Assembly: GCA_024811115.1 (NCBI GenBank)
Contig: JAKOGH010000708.1
Coordinates: 94,953-158,952 of the forward strand
DNA: 64,000 nucleotides
Reading direction: 5' to 3'
Source: Terana coerulea
Lineage: Eukaryota > Basidiomycota > Agaricomycetes > Polyporales > Phanerochaetaceae
Part shown: positions 36,556 through 50,680 of the stretch, piece by piece
Position numbering within the stretch: position 1 is the first letter of the stretch
Layout: each line of letters opens with the position of its first letter
Made by a program: the position numbers and the translations under genes
Notes under the pieces: model-generated
What the model saw: only the letters and a program-made list of their open reading frames with translations
What the model was told of the DNA's origin: nothing
The model's database searches: none

Positions 36556-38105
36556 ATGTCTACCATGGAGGCTCTGTACTACCATGAGGCAGGACTATTT
36601 CAACACTTTTGATTTGACGAAGCTGCTGAATACTCGCAACAGCCGAAGAACTTTGAAGTTCGGACGGTCCCCGTTCCTCAGTATGGAGACGATGAGATTC
36701 TTTTCAAAGGTGTGAGACCATTGGTGCAATACTCTGGCGCGATATACTCATGTGTGTCTTCTTAGTGCTCTGCTGCGGTATGTCAGATCATAATCACACT
36801 TGACAGTAGTCGAGTGTGAACCTTCAATTCTTCAGGTGTATGCGGCACCGATGGACATGTGCACGAGGGTGAATTCATCACCAAATTCCCCGTCAGTATT
36901 TCATCATGTTCTCTACTCGCCTTGTTCCACTTATGCCTCTCCAGCTCATCCCTGGCCACGAAGTTGTTGGTGTCGTCGAGGAGCTCGGCAAGAACGTCAA
37001 GGGTTTCTCCAAGGGCGACCGATGCGTTGCTGATCCCGGGATAACGGTGAGCCCCCTTATGGCGCGTATGCCGCGCAGCTGACCAGGAAGGTAGTGTGGC
37101 TCCTGCTTCTACTGCCGGCGGGGCCGATCTCTTCTCTGCGAGAACTTCGTCGGTCGTGGGGTCAGCTGCGAAGGCGGCTTCGCAGAGTACTGTGTCTTGT
37201 GCGTCCTTCCGACTTGTCTCCGCCTTTGCCTTCCACCCGAAAATATTTATGCAATGGTTGCCACCCATACAGCGCGGCAAATAAGGTGTACAAGATCCAC
37301 AGCCTGTCTGACGAAGAGGCGACGCTCGTCGAGCCCGCCGCGTGTGCGATCCACGGGTTGGACCAGCTGAACCCGCCCGTGGGCATTGACGCGCTCGTTA
37401 TCGGCGCGGGTCCGACGGGTCTTATTCTCGCTCAGCTGCTCAAGCTGAACGGTGCGCATAAGGTCGTGATCGCCGCAAATAAGGGCATCAAAACGCAAAT
37501 CGCGCGAGACCTTGAGGCAGGCGACGAGTACATTGAATTGGACAGGGGAAATCCAGCCGCACAGTGGGAGAAGCTGAAAAAGGACAATCCGTACGGCTTT
37601 GATGTCGTGGTGAGTGCCTGATGCTCACGACATAGCAGAGTATGTGTCACTGCGTCAGGTGCTCAATTCTGCGCTAGGTTGAGGCGACTGGGTCAGAGAA
37701 GATCGCCAACGAGGCGATTCACTATGTGCGACGTGGAGGGACGCTAATGGTGTATGGTGTGTACGATAACTCAGCATTGGTGCACTGGTCTCCGTCGAAG
37801 ATCTTCCAAGACGAGATCAAGGTGAGTCTGACCTTCACCGCTATGAGTACAAACTTCACACATGGTCCATCCAGATTATTGGGTCGTTCGCCCAAACGCA
37901 CTCTTTCCCTCGAGCTGTCGCTTATCTAGACAGCGGAAAGATTAGAGTGAAAGGCATGGTATGATTCCGCACCTCTGAATGCCCAATTTTCTCGTACTGA
38001 CAATGACGGAACAAGGTTACTGATGTCTTCAAGATATCTGAATATCAGAAAGCACTGGACAAGATGTCCAGCAGAGAGGCAGTGAAGATTGTCGTGAAGC
38101 CATAA
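36556..38105 (+). CDS. Zinc-dependent polyol/alcohol dehydrogenase (MDR family, D-arabinitol dehydrogenase-like)
   Basis: A medium-chain dehydrogenase of about 350 residues split into about ten short exons. It begins [11 protein letters not shown] in an 11-codon exon. The catalytic zinc site is [15 protein letters not shown] and [12 protein letters not shown]; the structural zinc lobe is [15 protein letters not shown]. The nucleotide site reads [18 protein letters not shown]-terminal blocks are [13 protein letters not shown] and [20 protein letters not shown]. This fits sorbitol/arabinitol-type dehydrogenases; substrate is not readable from sequence. Intron 1 (36589-36642) must begin with GC to join HE to PKNFEVR. 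No frame break was found. The stop is 74 bp from the converging SEH1 stop. Confidence 0.9.
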
Positions 38106-38179
38106 AGGAATACGTTACAGTAGGACAATTAAACGAATAGCACGAACTGTATAGACTTTTGATCAAGCGGACACCCAGC

Positions 38180-39861
38180 CTATTCGGTCGCAGGGTTGTC
38201 ATCCATGTCGACGTCGGCTTGCTGCTCTTCCGCCTGTTCGACGCTTATGTGACCGGCCGGTCTCCACACATTTCCTGCTGTCGCCTTCCACAACCGTACG
38301 CGCCCGTCATTCCCAGAGGAGGACAAAACCGTTCTGGGCCACAGTCAAATTATGTGCAAGAAAATATCCGTGAGCTGACTTACCCGGTGATGTTCCATTC
38401 CACCCGCCCAATGGCAGACTTGTGGTCATCGAAGTCACCCACGATTGACCTACGACACACTTTTTCAGCTCGCAAGTTAGGGATACGCAAAATGGGACAC
38501 TCACGCGGACCACGCTCCTTCTTCGCTGTCACCCTCTTCGTCACCGTCGTCCGTTGGAGCAGGCGGCTTGACGCGCCATATCCGTACGTGGCCATCTCTA
38601 CTTCCGGTGGCAACAAGGTGGTACGACCTTCCGCACGACGGGGCCCACGCCACGGATGTCACTGAATATGCGGCGTTGGAGTCGCCATCGGCTTGTGTAG
38701 ATGGTGTCTGGCGGCGCCGTCTCCGCCGGCGATGCGTGATGCAGGGGAAGGGTCTAGGACGAGGATTGTTGCGGGGCGACGAGCTGGCGAGAGCAGGATT
38801 AACTGGAAGGCGGTTGGTACGAGAAGATACTACATGTATGCCGAAGAACGTACCTTCACTACACCATTTACGCCGCTTCCCACTGCGATGATCTCTCCCC
38901 AATATCTCTCCTTGCACCAGCTAATGCACCATCCGCCGTCAGCCTGCGTGACAAGTTAGCGTATCTCTTGATGCACGTGAAGCATTTATAAGCATACCTC
39001 ACGGTTCCCTAGACCCGGCCGGCTTGGAGCTTGACTTGACTGCTGTTGCTGGGCCAAAGCATGTGCGGCTAGCGTGACTGAGGCGCCATCCAGTGTTGAC
39101 GAAGTTTGTGTGGGTGTGGCAAGGTGGGTAGCTTGCGCCGCGGTCTGTCCAGCCTTATTTGGCCCTGGAAGAGAGTACACGTCGACTTCTTCAGAGAGCT
39201 GCCATGTTGCAAGAGAAGGCTGTTCTAGACATTCATATATGCGCAGGTGGTTGTCGGAAGATATTGAGGCCTACACACGCGAATTCGCCAACGGCACATA
39301 AGCAAAGTAAGCAAAGTATAATTTCAGTATAAACGCACTATTTTGAGGCCAAAGTGGTTTGGTGCAAACTCCACGGCGCGAACTGTGCCCTTGGCATCCA
39401 GGAGGACCGCACGCTCAATCCAACGTGCCACATTCGAAGAGGACGCGCTGTTTGCTTGAGACTCCACATCTGGGGTATACATGGACTGCTCCCATATTTT
39501 GACAGTGCGGTCAAACGAGGACGAGGCGAGAATGGTGCCAAATTCCGGATGCGCCCAACTGACTTTGGTTATTGCAGCGTCATGCGCCTGTGTGCCTCAA
39601 AATCAGACGGCGAAAGACTCGTAATGAAGTTGCAACGCGCCTTCCAGTCCTCTTCCACATTCCAATTCCCCTGTCGTTCGTCCAACTGCCATACTTTGAT
39701 TCTGTGCCACACCAAACCAGTCAGACTGGGCGTGCACACAAGTACGCGAGTGCCTACCTCTGGTCGAGACTACAAGTAGCGAGCCGGAGACCATAAAAGT
39801 CATATGCAGCGTCGGTTACGAGGTCGTTGTGCGCGTTTTGAATCAAGCCTGTCTGCGGCAT
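38180..39861 (-). CDS. SEH1: Nucleoporin SEH1 (WD40 protein)
   Basis: The ATG at 39861 opens MPQTGLIQNAHNDLVTDAAY, followed by YDFYGLRLATCSLDQ-RIKVWQLDE, AHPEFGTILASSSFDRTVKI, FAPNHFGLKIASISSDNHLR, CISWCKERYWGEIIAVGSG, VTSVAWAPSCGRSYHLVATG and ASIVGDFDDHKSAIGRVEWN, a series of WD repeats typical of SEH1, shared by the Nup84 complex and the SEA/GATOR2 complex. The C-terminal end is acidic (DVDMDDNPATE). One intron after EEDWK starts with GC (GCGCGT). One base seems missing in the GC-rich stretch near 38708-38722, between SRIAGGDGA and QTPSTQADGD; all else fits. Stop TAG at 38180-38182. Confidence 0.9.
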
Positions 39862-40585
39862 GGTTTCCGGAGCGGTGTGGATAGATCTATGAAGTTGACC
39901 CCGCCTCAGCCAGGCTGTAAGCGCCCAACAGACACCGCGATCGAATCTCCATGTGGCTTCCACGTGTCAGATGCATCGGGATTTAGGACCAAGCGCGGCA
40001 GAGCGCAGCTCACTCCCTTCTCCGTAACCACCTTCATGCACCTTGGCCTACTGGAATAAATCTCACCCCTGCGGATGCCCTCTCATCCATTTGACCGAGT
40101 AGTTGAAGAGCAATGTCCGGCGGACAAAATGGAAAGCAAAATCAGGACTTCTTGCAGTTCGTATGAGGCCGCCGTCCGTGCGCCCGACGTAAAGGCGAAT
40201 TTGAGCCGTCCTTCGTCGGATGTTTCGTCCAGAGGACGTCGCTCGCCTTGCTCATATGACTGGTTATGCGTATTAGCTCTGAGCTGTGGGTTATTTAGCT
40301 AGACCGAGGTAAGCCGCATCTACATAGTTTATCTGTTGCGCCTTACCGGAATGACGTCGGTTAGCAGGAATTTTGACTGAGCTACCATCCTTCGAACGTC
40401 CGAAAGTGAACGACGAACAATTTGGCTACCAAGGTTCATGGCGGCTCATGTGAGGCGTTGCGCTAAAAATAATTGCAACGCTTGGACTTCGTTGGCCTGT
40501 GTTCTAGCGAGAGCATACTATAAAACGAGACCGCGATGTCTGATACGACAGCTTTCGCCTCTACCCGCCTCAAATCATTTCGACA
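39862..40585. other. Divergent spacer, SEH1 / GH5 cellulase
   Basis: It holds both promoters, including the TATA box at 40519-40525. No other gene is seen. Confidence 0.45.
40519..40525 (+). promoter_or_regulatory. TATA box of GH5 cellulase 1
   Basis: TATAAAA lies 61 bp upstream of the ATG at 40586. The tandem copy has the same element at a near-identical distance. Confidence 0.7.
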
Positions 40586-42210
40586 ATGAAGGCCGTATAC
40601 ACGATTCCTCTCCTTGCCTTCTGGTTCAACTCCGTCCGTGGCCAGGCTGCGGAATGGCAACAGTGTGCGTACTCTCCCTGCTCACATTTTAGTCGTTCAT
40701 GTGTGCTCATGCATACATCAGGTGGTGGTGTTGTATGGTTGTTTTATCATGTTTGACGACACATAGGCTAAACAACCCTGATAGGGCTTCTCCGGAGCGA
40801 CTACCTGCGTTTCTGGCTCGGTCTGCAGTGAGATCAACGAGTGTACGTCCAGTCTTTGCTATGATCAGGCACCTAATATTCACTCAAAATTCAATAGACT
40901 ACTCGCAATGCATCCCTGGGGTGGCGACCGCCTCCTCTCCCGCAACCCCCTCTACGGTTAGCCCCAGCGCACCCTCCAGCACCGCCGCACCAACACCCGC
41001 CCCTGGCCTTGGCGAACTCAGGTTTGCAGGAGTCAACATTGCGGGCTTCGACTTCGGCTGCAATTCTGACGGCTCTTGCACTGCGAGCGGGGCCTGGCCG
41101 CCTCTGCTCACCTATTACGGTCACGATGGTGCAGGCCAGATGCAACACTTCGTCAAGGACGACGGCTTCAACGTTTTCCGTCTCCCTGTCGGCTGGCAAT
41201 TCCTGACCAACGACGTGTTGACTGGAACGCTCGATGAGGACAACTTCCAGGAGTATGACGCACTCGTCCAAGCGTGCCTGGCTACTGGTGCCAGCTGCAT
41301 TGTCGACGTCCACAACTACGCTCGCTGGAACGGCGAAGTGAGCACCATCGGCTAAGCCGTGCATAACAATAGCTGATGTATGATCATCCAGATTATCGGA
41401 CAAGGTGGTCCGTCTAACGACATCTTCGCTTCGTTGTGGAGCAATATTGCTGCCAAGTACGCTGGTAACAGCAAGATTATCTTCGGAGTGTAAGCCTTCA
41501 TCTTGTCTTTGTCTCAGTAACACGGCTAAAGTAGGTCTTAGTATGAACGAGCCTCATGATGTCCCGGACATTACCCTCTGGGCCCAGTCAGTTCAAGCTG
41601 CAGTTACCGCCATTCGTCAGGCCGGTGCAACCTCTCAGCTCATCCTTCTTCCCGGTAACAACTGGACCTCTGCCGAGACTTTCGTGTCCAACGGATCCGC
41701 AGATGCTCTCAGTAAGGTGACCAATCCAGATGGCAGCCACACCAACCTCGTCTTTGACGTTCACAAGTACCTCGACTCTGACAACTCGTGCGTTGCCTTT
41801 CTGAACGTCACGGCTGTGCCTGATCGCTGACATTATACCAAACGTAGTGGCACTCACGCCGACTGCGTCACCAACAATATCGACAATGCCTTCTCGCCGC
41901 TCGCTGATTACCTCCGTACAAACGGTCGCCAGGCATTCAACACCGAGACCGGCGGTGGAAACACTGCGTCTTGCGCACAGTTCCTGTGCGAACAGATCGC
42001 CTTCATGAAACAGAACACTGACGGTGAGTACCCATACGCTCCTCTTCGAATCATAGATGGACTGAGGTCGTTTATGAAGTGTTCCTCGGATACGTCGGCT
42101 GGGCTGCCGGCAACTTCGACCCTAGCTATGTCTTGGGTGAGGCGCCCACTGACACCAATGGTATCTGGACCGACACCTCGTTGGTCGCGGCTTGCTTGGC
42201 TCCCAACTAA
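40586..42210 (+). CDS. GH5 endo-beta-1,4-glucanase with N-terminal CBM1 (copy 1)
   Basis: A secreted cellulase. Signal peptide (MKAVYTIPLLAFWFNSVRGQ), then a CBM1 cellulose-binding module spread over three exons ([34 protein letters not shown]; four cysteines), a Ser/Thr/Pro/Ala linker (ASSPATPSTVSPSAPSSTAA), and the catalytic domain from LRFAGVNIAGFDFG. Catalytic acid in VMNEPHDVP and nucleophile in FNTETGGGN are present, as are VDVHNYARWNG and GYVGWAAGNFDPSY near the end. The CBM1 lacks one residue (usually Gln) after CGG, at an intron border. The frame is open through all exons. The closest relative is the neighbour at 42779-44562. Confidence 0.95.
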
Positions 42211-42778
42211 ACCCAAGAAGTCGAAGCACTTGGTTGCTCGAAAGCTCGCATAGACGCACTACAGACGTGTATGCTACTCAAAATGGTCGAGAAAGACAGC
42301 TTTGCATTGATCGACAAGGAACTCCATTCTACATGAGCGCAAATCACTGTAACTTAAATCGCCAATCATGGTGGGTTGAGTCTCGGAGTTAACGGTCTTC
42401 GTCGGGAGCGGATCAGCGACTACTCCTGGTCCGAGGATCGCGTGCAAAGTCACTGGTTAGTAGCGACCGTCGTCTCCCGGCAACCGATGTTGACGCGAAA
42501 ATGTGCCGGCATGCAGGGTAATCACGTTCTGTGTATGTCGTATGGCAATACTGCAGGTGACCCTCAGTACTGGTGAAGCCCGCACGCCGCACAGAAGTCA
42601 TTTTCCACGCATCGTTGCTTGAGTCGCCACGCGGTAGGATTTCGGGCGGAAAATGACGCATGCCTGCACCTTCTGCTCTTCTTCAGCACCGGTCATTGTC
42701 AGGGCAACTTTACTTATAAAAGCTAACCCACTCGATCACAGAGGTTGACCATCATCGCGTTTTGGCCTCGCCCTCAAG
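42211..42778. other. Spacer between the two GH5 genes
   Basis: It contains the 3' flank of copy 1 and the promoter of copy 2, with a TATA box at 42715-42721. Confidence 0.5.
42715..42721 (+). promoter_or_regulatory. TATA box of GH5 cellulase 2
   Basis: TATAAAA lies 58 bp upstream of the ATG at 42779. Confidence 0.7.
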
Positions 42779-44562
42779 ATGAAGTCCGTCTTCGCTCTGA
42801 CCTCGTTGGCCGTGTGGGTGGTTTCAGCCAGAGCTCAAGCTCAGGCTTGGCAGCAATGTACGTCGGCGCTTCTGGATTGATACCGCTTTATGCAAGTTGC
42901 TGACTGGCCGCTTACTTACTACTTAGGTGGAGGCCAGGTAGGTGCCGGAATAGGTCAATTGGTGCTGCTCACACACTGACAGGATTGTGATTCAGGGATG
43001 GGCAGGAGCCACAACATGTGTTAGCGGAAGCGTTTGCGCTAAGCAGAATGACTGTCTGTAACATATTAAACCTGATTCTACCGTGTAAATGCTAATTGCC
43101 GCTGTTCCAGACTATTCTCAATGTATCCCTGGTGCGGCCGCCTCGACAGTGGCAAGCAGCGCTGCCCTCCGTCCGCGACATCTGCTGTTTCCACCACCGT
43201 CAAATCTACCACTGTCAAATCCAGCTCCGCCTCCAACACTCCGTCTGCAACACCTTCTAGCACCACCCCATCGTCACCCTCTGGCACCTGCGCGCCAAAC
43301 GCACCACCAGCGAGCGCAGGCAAGCTGCGCTTCGCGGGCGTGAACATCTCGGGCTTCGACTTTGGCTGCAACAGCGACGGGAACTGCGAGGCGTCCGCCG
43401 CGTGGCCGCCGCTCACGAAGTACTACGGCGCGGACGGCGCGGGCCAGATGCAGCACTTCGTGAACGACGACGGCTTCAACGCGTTTCGCTTACCTGTCGG
43501 CTGGCAGTTCCTCACGAACAACGTCCTCGGCGGCCCGCTGAACGATGCGAATGTGCAGGAGTACGACGACCTGGTGCAGGCGTGCCTCGCAACGGGGGCT
43601 AGCTGCATTATCGATGTGCACAATTACGCGCGGTTTGGTGGCAAGGTGAGCCTCACCATGCGGTCTATGTGCTACGCTGATGAAGGGTCCAGATTATCGG
43701 CCAGGGTGGTCCAACGGATGACCAGTTTGCTGCCCTCTGGAGTGCCATTGCAACGAAATATGCAAGCAATAGCAAGATTATTTTCGGCGTGTAAAACACT
43801 TCGCTGACACTCTGAGGCATTTAGACTGACAGGAACCTATAGTATGAATGAGCCTCATGATGTTCCAGACATCGTCCGGTGGGCTCAGTCGGTCCAGGCC
43901 GCTGTCACCGCAATTCGCAATGCTGGGTAAGTTGCGGTCAGCTTGACAGTGACGTGGACATCAACTAACACGCACTTCAGCGCCAAGTCTCAGCTCATCC
44001 TGCTACCAGGAAATAACTGGACGTCCGCAGAAACTTTCGTCTCCAACGGCTCCGCTGACGCGTTGAGCAAGGTCACCAACCCAGACGGCAGCATCACGAA
44101 CCTCATCTTCGACGTGCACAAGTACCTTGATTACGACAACTCGTACGTAGCATCCGCAGATTCTTGTACTGAGAGATGCTAAGTGGCTATGCAGCGGCAC
44201 GAACGCCGAGTGCACGACAAATAACATCGACAACGCTTGGGCGCCACTCGCCCAGTGGCTCCGCTGCCACGGCCGCCAGGCCTTCAACACCGAGACCGGC
44301 GGCGGCAACACTGCGTCGTGTGCTCAGTTCCTCTGTGAGCAGACGGCGTTCCAAAAGGCCAACTCAGACGGTGAGCCCTCAACCTCGGGGTGCATGCTCC
44401 ACGACTAACCCTGTGCATGTAGTGTTCTTGGGCTATGTCGGTTGGGCTGCAGGCAACTTTATGCCAGGAAGCTATGTTCTTGGCGAGACACCGACAGACA
44501 CCAATGGGGTTTGGACAGATACCTCATTGGTCAAAGCGTGCTTGGCTCCGAATGCACACTGA
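42779..44562 (+). CDS. GH5 endo-beta-1,4-glucanase with N-terminal CBM1 (copy 2)
   Basis: Same architecture as the upstream gene. Signal peptide (MKSVFALTSLAVWVVSARAQ), complete CBM1 ([35 protein letters not shown]), a Ser/Thr-rich linker (STTVKSTTVKSSSASNTPSA), and the GH5 domain from LRFAGVNISGFDFG with VMNEPHDVP and FNTETGGGN. It ends in CLAPNAH. Copy 2 has one more intron than copy 1, after AIRNAG. GC content of the catalytic exons is higher than in copy 1, so the duplication is not recent. One C appears to be missing in the linker run at 43165-43167; with four C the frame runs from the CBM1 into the linker. Confidence 0.93.
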
Positions 44563-45111
44563 GAACGACACATACACACGTACTGTGTAGTCATACATAT
44601 GAAAATCCGACGCCTGTCCTGAAGCTTGATATATTTTGCCCTATCACGTTTTACCCAAAAACCAGTTTGACATAAGGCAGCCAATGCATATGCGCCGTAA
44701 GTGAGCGCCCTTGGGTTCGACTAGAGTCACGTTGTCAGCCAAGCTCCCTGACTTCTCATCCTTGCTGAGAGGTGGCAAGCTTACCCCTTTGAAGCTGTAC
44801 AGCAAGGTATTCCTCAGTCATTGGCATGAACGAGCTCAAAAAATTGCTACGATAATAACTTGAACATTGCGCGACGATAGAGTCGAGTTGTCTACATGCA
44901 GGTTTCTGATAACTCCTTGAATTGGCCCGGGCCCCGGAACTCCGAGTCCGAGTCGCACGCTCGCTTCATATGAGGGGTGGTCAAATACGTAAGCTGATAA
45001 TTAATTCATGACAAAAATTACAATCTCCGTTTTCGTGACATCCCCGTGCGCAAATCAGGAGATAGGCTACAGTAATTAGGAAAGTATTCATAGCGCCTGG
45101 CCCGACAGTGT
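44563..45111. other. Spacer between GH5 copy 2 and repeat copy B
   Basis: AT-rich sequence without coding motifs. A GGGTTCGAC stretch near 44712 recalls a tRNA B box, but no tRNA fold can be built around it. Confidence 0.4.
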
Positions 45112-45471
45112 ATGTGATTAGACGCTTGAGAAGTTCCACAATTCAGCGCCTATCACAAGCCTTTGTGGCGTCTCGGCTTTGCAACTCCCTCCGGAACGAC
45201 CCCACAGTGGATGTCTCAGTGAGTCTCCTCTTTGAGCAGGAGTATCCGGGCAGACTTCTGTACGCAGCTCATAACTTTTACAGCGTTCTGGATACCCACA
45301 AGAATATGCTTGCATCTTCGCAAATCCCGTTCCCTAAACGGGCATATTGCCGCCGGCCGGCATCGCCCGACGCTTCAACCAACCCGCCCTCACCGTGACC
45401 GACACGATCGAGACGCGCTCCGTTTATCGCGAATAAACAAGTAGTCTCGTGACTGGACTCCCTCCAGAACA

Positions 45472-45477
45472 TATAAA
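45472..45477 (+). promoter_or_regulatory. TATA box of the repeat-borne gene
   Basis: TATAAA lies 73 bp upstream of the ATG at 45550 and is conserved in copy A, so the repeat carries its own promoter. Confidence 0.65.
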
Positions 45478-45549
45478 TGCTCATGTCTTCACCGTTAACT
45501 CTATCTCCACCTTTCTCCTCCCCTCTCTCTCCTCTTACCTCCTCTCACC

Positions 45550-46833
45550 ATGGCTGTCACTTCGAGCGTCGTTTCTCCTGCGCCCACCGTCGAGGCATCT
45601 GGCACTGAGGGCTTGCACCAGCCGCTCGCTACCGCTTCTCTTGTCAAATGCTTCCTCGACGCCCACAACCACGACGATGCAGCCTTCAAGCTTGCTCTCG
45701 ATACGTTGGGGTACTACAACATCCCAATCAATCCGCACCAACATGGTGTCAAATTCGTCCCGGTCGACTGCGACCAGGCAGGACTCCGGAATTTCATGAT
45801 GATTATGAATCGCTTTGCAAACAGAATGCTGGCCTACCACGATGGAGAACGTAGCAAGGCCAAGCAGGACGCCGCCCACTCCCGTCCAGTCACGAAGGTG
45901 ACCGCCACCGCTGTTGCTCCTCAATGCGAAGATATGGAAGTCGATGATGTCGAGTCTACGCCGATACTCGCCAACGCGCCCGCTCCTGTGACTGCCCCTA
46001 CTCCTACGGAGCCCGCTGTTGTGACCATGCCGATGCCTGCTTCCGCTTCCAGTCCGGCTCCCGTCCCAACCACTACTATTCCCTCTGGCGAAGAAGTCGC
46101 ACAGCCTATGGAAGGCATAGCAGGAAGCATTGACTTGGAGAGGTCTGGAGAAGTTACGGGCTTGGGTGCAAAGGATCAAGTGAGTCTGCGTGCAATGTAG
46201 CCCACTTGAGTACTCATCACACACCAGCAGTACCCTATGATTCAGGACGAAGAGCAACCTGCCCCACTGCCAGCAGCTCCGGTCACGTCCCGTCCAGTTG
46301 CCCCGCTGCCCTCTAGTCCTCAAGACGTGCCATTGGCAACCGCTTCAACAGTTCTACTCGCAGAAACTACTACCTCTACTCCCCCTCAGCCTATCGAAGA
46401 ATCTAACGAATCTACAACGCTGACGGCCTCTCGCCCGATCGCTTCGCTTCCGTCTCGCATTCGTCGGTCTCCCCAGGTTTCCAGTCCGCAGAGCCTCCCA
46501 TCGGCCGGCGCTTCGACAGCTCAACCCTCTCCTGAGACCAAGTCCACCTCTCCTTCGACGCAGGCAGACGAATCCGACCGGGCTGAAAAGACGAAGAAGC
46601 GAAGGACGCGCCGCGCCGGCCAGAACATCCGCATCGCCGTGATAAAGACCAACCAGGCAGACCCCGAAGTACGCGAACGCGAAGGAGCTGAAGCTCTTCT
46701 CTTGCTCCTCGCAGGCTCATCCGCGCTGACCGCTGCCAACCTCGCCTACTCTCACACTACTTTCGAGGGCTCGTCTCAGGCTGCGGGGGTCTCGTCTCGT
46801 CTCGCCGGCCTTGGGTTCTATCCTACCGCTTAG
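45550..46833 (+). CDS. Unknown 410-aa protein carried by the 2.8-kb repeat (intact copy)
   Basis: Two exons, 45550-46179 and 46231-46833, are joined across a 51-nt intron (GTGAGT...CAG, phase 0) conserved in copy A. The N-terminal 105 residues look globular (LVKCFLDAHNHDDAAFKLAL, then DTLGYYNIPINPHQHGVKFV, FMMIMNRFANRMLAYHDGE). The middle is low-complexity Ala/Pro/Thr/Ser with an acidic spot (EDMEVDDVES). Near residue 330 there is a strong basic cluster (KTKKRRTRRAGQNIRIAV), a likely nuclear-localisation or nucleic-acid-binding patch, followed by a short conserved end (EGAEALLLLLAGSS, then LAGLGFYPTA). No signal peptide or membrane segment. I do not recognise the family. Its position inside a dispersed repeat suggests a mobile or amplified gene; no transposase, reverse-transcriptase or helicase motif is visible. 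Confidence 0.8.
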
Positions 46834-47069
46834 ACTGCGACCACTCTGGCTCTTGAGACACTTTGACTTGGGCGACTTGACATCAACACCGCGACATTCG
46901 ACTCTACTGACGACACTGGACATCGACGACGACGATGACGAGACGACCCACCTCCTTTCCTCAACACCTCGCGCGCCATCGCCTTCGGACCGAGCACCAG
47001 CTTAGGCGCCTTCGGATGCGACACCGCTGCCCCCTCCTCAGGACCCCAGGTTACTGTCGGCAACCACCT

Positions 47070-47315
47070 ACTTTCAGCCGAGTGCTCTAGAAGCACCCTC
47101 AAGTTGGATACCGCCGTCAACCACCCTGCGTCCTGAAGACCACACCTCGCGAGGTTCACCGCCATTTACGCCGCCTTCCGCCGAGTGCTGTAAGAGCACC
47201 CTGAAGCGCGACTCCACCGTCTTTCTTCGGCCGAGTGCTGCAAAAGCACCCCGAAGCGCGACTCCACCGTCTTTCTTCAGCCGAGTGCTTTTAAAGCACC
47301 CTCAAGCTAGACGCC
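47070..47315 (+). repeat. Four hairpin modules, copy B
   Basis: Each module reads GCCGAGTGCT, 4-5 loop bases, AGCACCCT. Modules 2 and 3 are about 50 bp apart with the same GCGCGACTCCACCGTCTTTC spacer. They lie within 500 bp after the stop codon of the unknown gene and match the array in copy A one for one. Confidence 0.75.
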
Positions 47316-47903
47316 ACCGTTTCTTTCCTCCTATGTGGAGGCTCTCGTCGTTGCCGTCCGTGTCTATCGTCGTCTCTCAAGTCATCGTCGCTCCCGTCCT
47401 TGGTGAAGTCGCTCAAGCCGCTTGTCTCAGCGTCCTCCTGGCCTCGTCCCGGTCTCTCTAAGTCCAGTCTTCGCACATTTTGCGGTGATTTTCCCAATCT
47501 ATCATTTCATGGACTTAATTTTGTCTCTGTATCTGTCCTTGTTTAGATTTATCTTTCTCCTTCCTCTCCTCATTATCTCCCCCGATACCCCACATGATAA
47601 TTATTACTATCTATACGTCTTACGGACCTTGTCTTATCCCTGTATCCGTCTCGGTCTCGACCTCTATCTCAAGTCCTGGATAGTCCTCTATATTTCTGTC
47701 TCATTTACAACCTCTCAGGCGATAGTGCCTCTGTATTACTGTAGTAGCCTCTACAGCAGCGGTGTTCTCATATCCAATATAGTCCAAGATATTTGTCATC
47801 GAGCTCATGTCAGTACTTGTGTGCCATTCATCCCGAGTGATGCTATGATTCCTATCGGTCGCTGAGAAACAATTCCAGCATATTGAATATTCCGAAGCTG
47901 CTA

Positions 47904-48316
47904 AGTAATGGTACTCGAGTACTCGTCTGCCAAGGGGTAACTGTAATGTCGGTCACGGTTCCAACGCGGTTCGGCCGAAGACACCGGGCGCTTGCGCGCC
48001 ACAAAGCCTGCAGTTGCCGTATTTGGCATTTTTGACATCTTTCCTTCCTTCCATCACTTGTGACGCACGCTGGTCGCGGTCTGCTCCAACACATTTCATG
48101 TGCGGCAGGATTAGTGTAGTCGGAAATGCGGATGTTTCCTCGCAGAACTCGACACTTACACAGATATGGTCACACATACCCTCGGTTCACCGAGGATACC
48201 CCATTTCTGGTGTATATAGCCACTGGAGTCTGGCTCCTGGGAGCAAGAGAGTGCAACCCATCCTCCGTCTTCTACCTCAGACATATTTGCGAAGAACCTC
48301 GTGATACTGAATCGCT
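47904..48316. other. Spacer upstream of the beta-glucosidase
   Basis: Promoter region of the GH1 gene, with a possible TATATA near 48214. Nothing else is seen. Confidence 0.4.

Positions 48317-50680
<2,364 letters not shown>

Larger units (their letters stand above)
45112..47903 (+). repeat. 2.8-kb dispersed repeat, copy B
   Basis: This is the plus-strand partner of 358-3177, starting ATGTGATTAGACGC and ending CCGAAGCTGCTA. The gene it carries is open throughout, unlike that in copy A. Flanks show no target duplication or terminal repeats. Confidence 0.85.

Noticed and set aside
44690..44740. tRNA gene suggested by a GGGTTCGAC B-box-like stretch
   Set aside because: No acceptor stem, D arm or anticodon arm can be formed around it.
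45112..47903. Helitron identity for the 2.8-kb repeat
   Set aside because: Copy B ends in CTAA, but copy A ends in CTAT, there is no 5' TC, and no convincing terminal hairpin precedes the 3' end.
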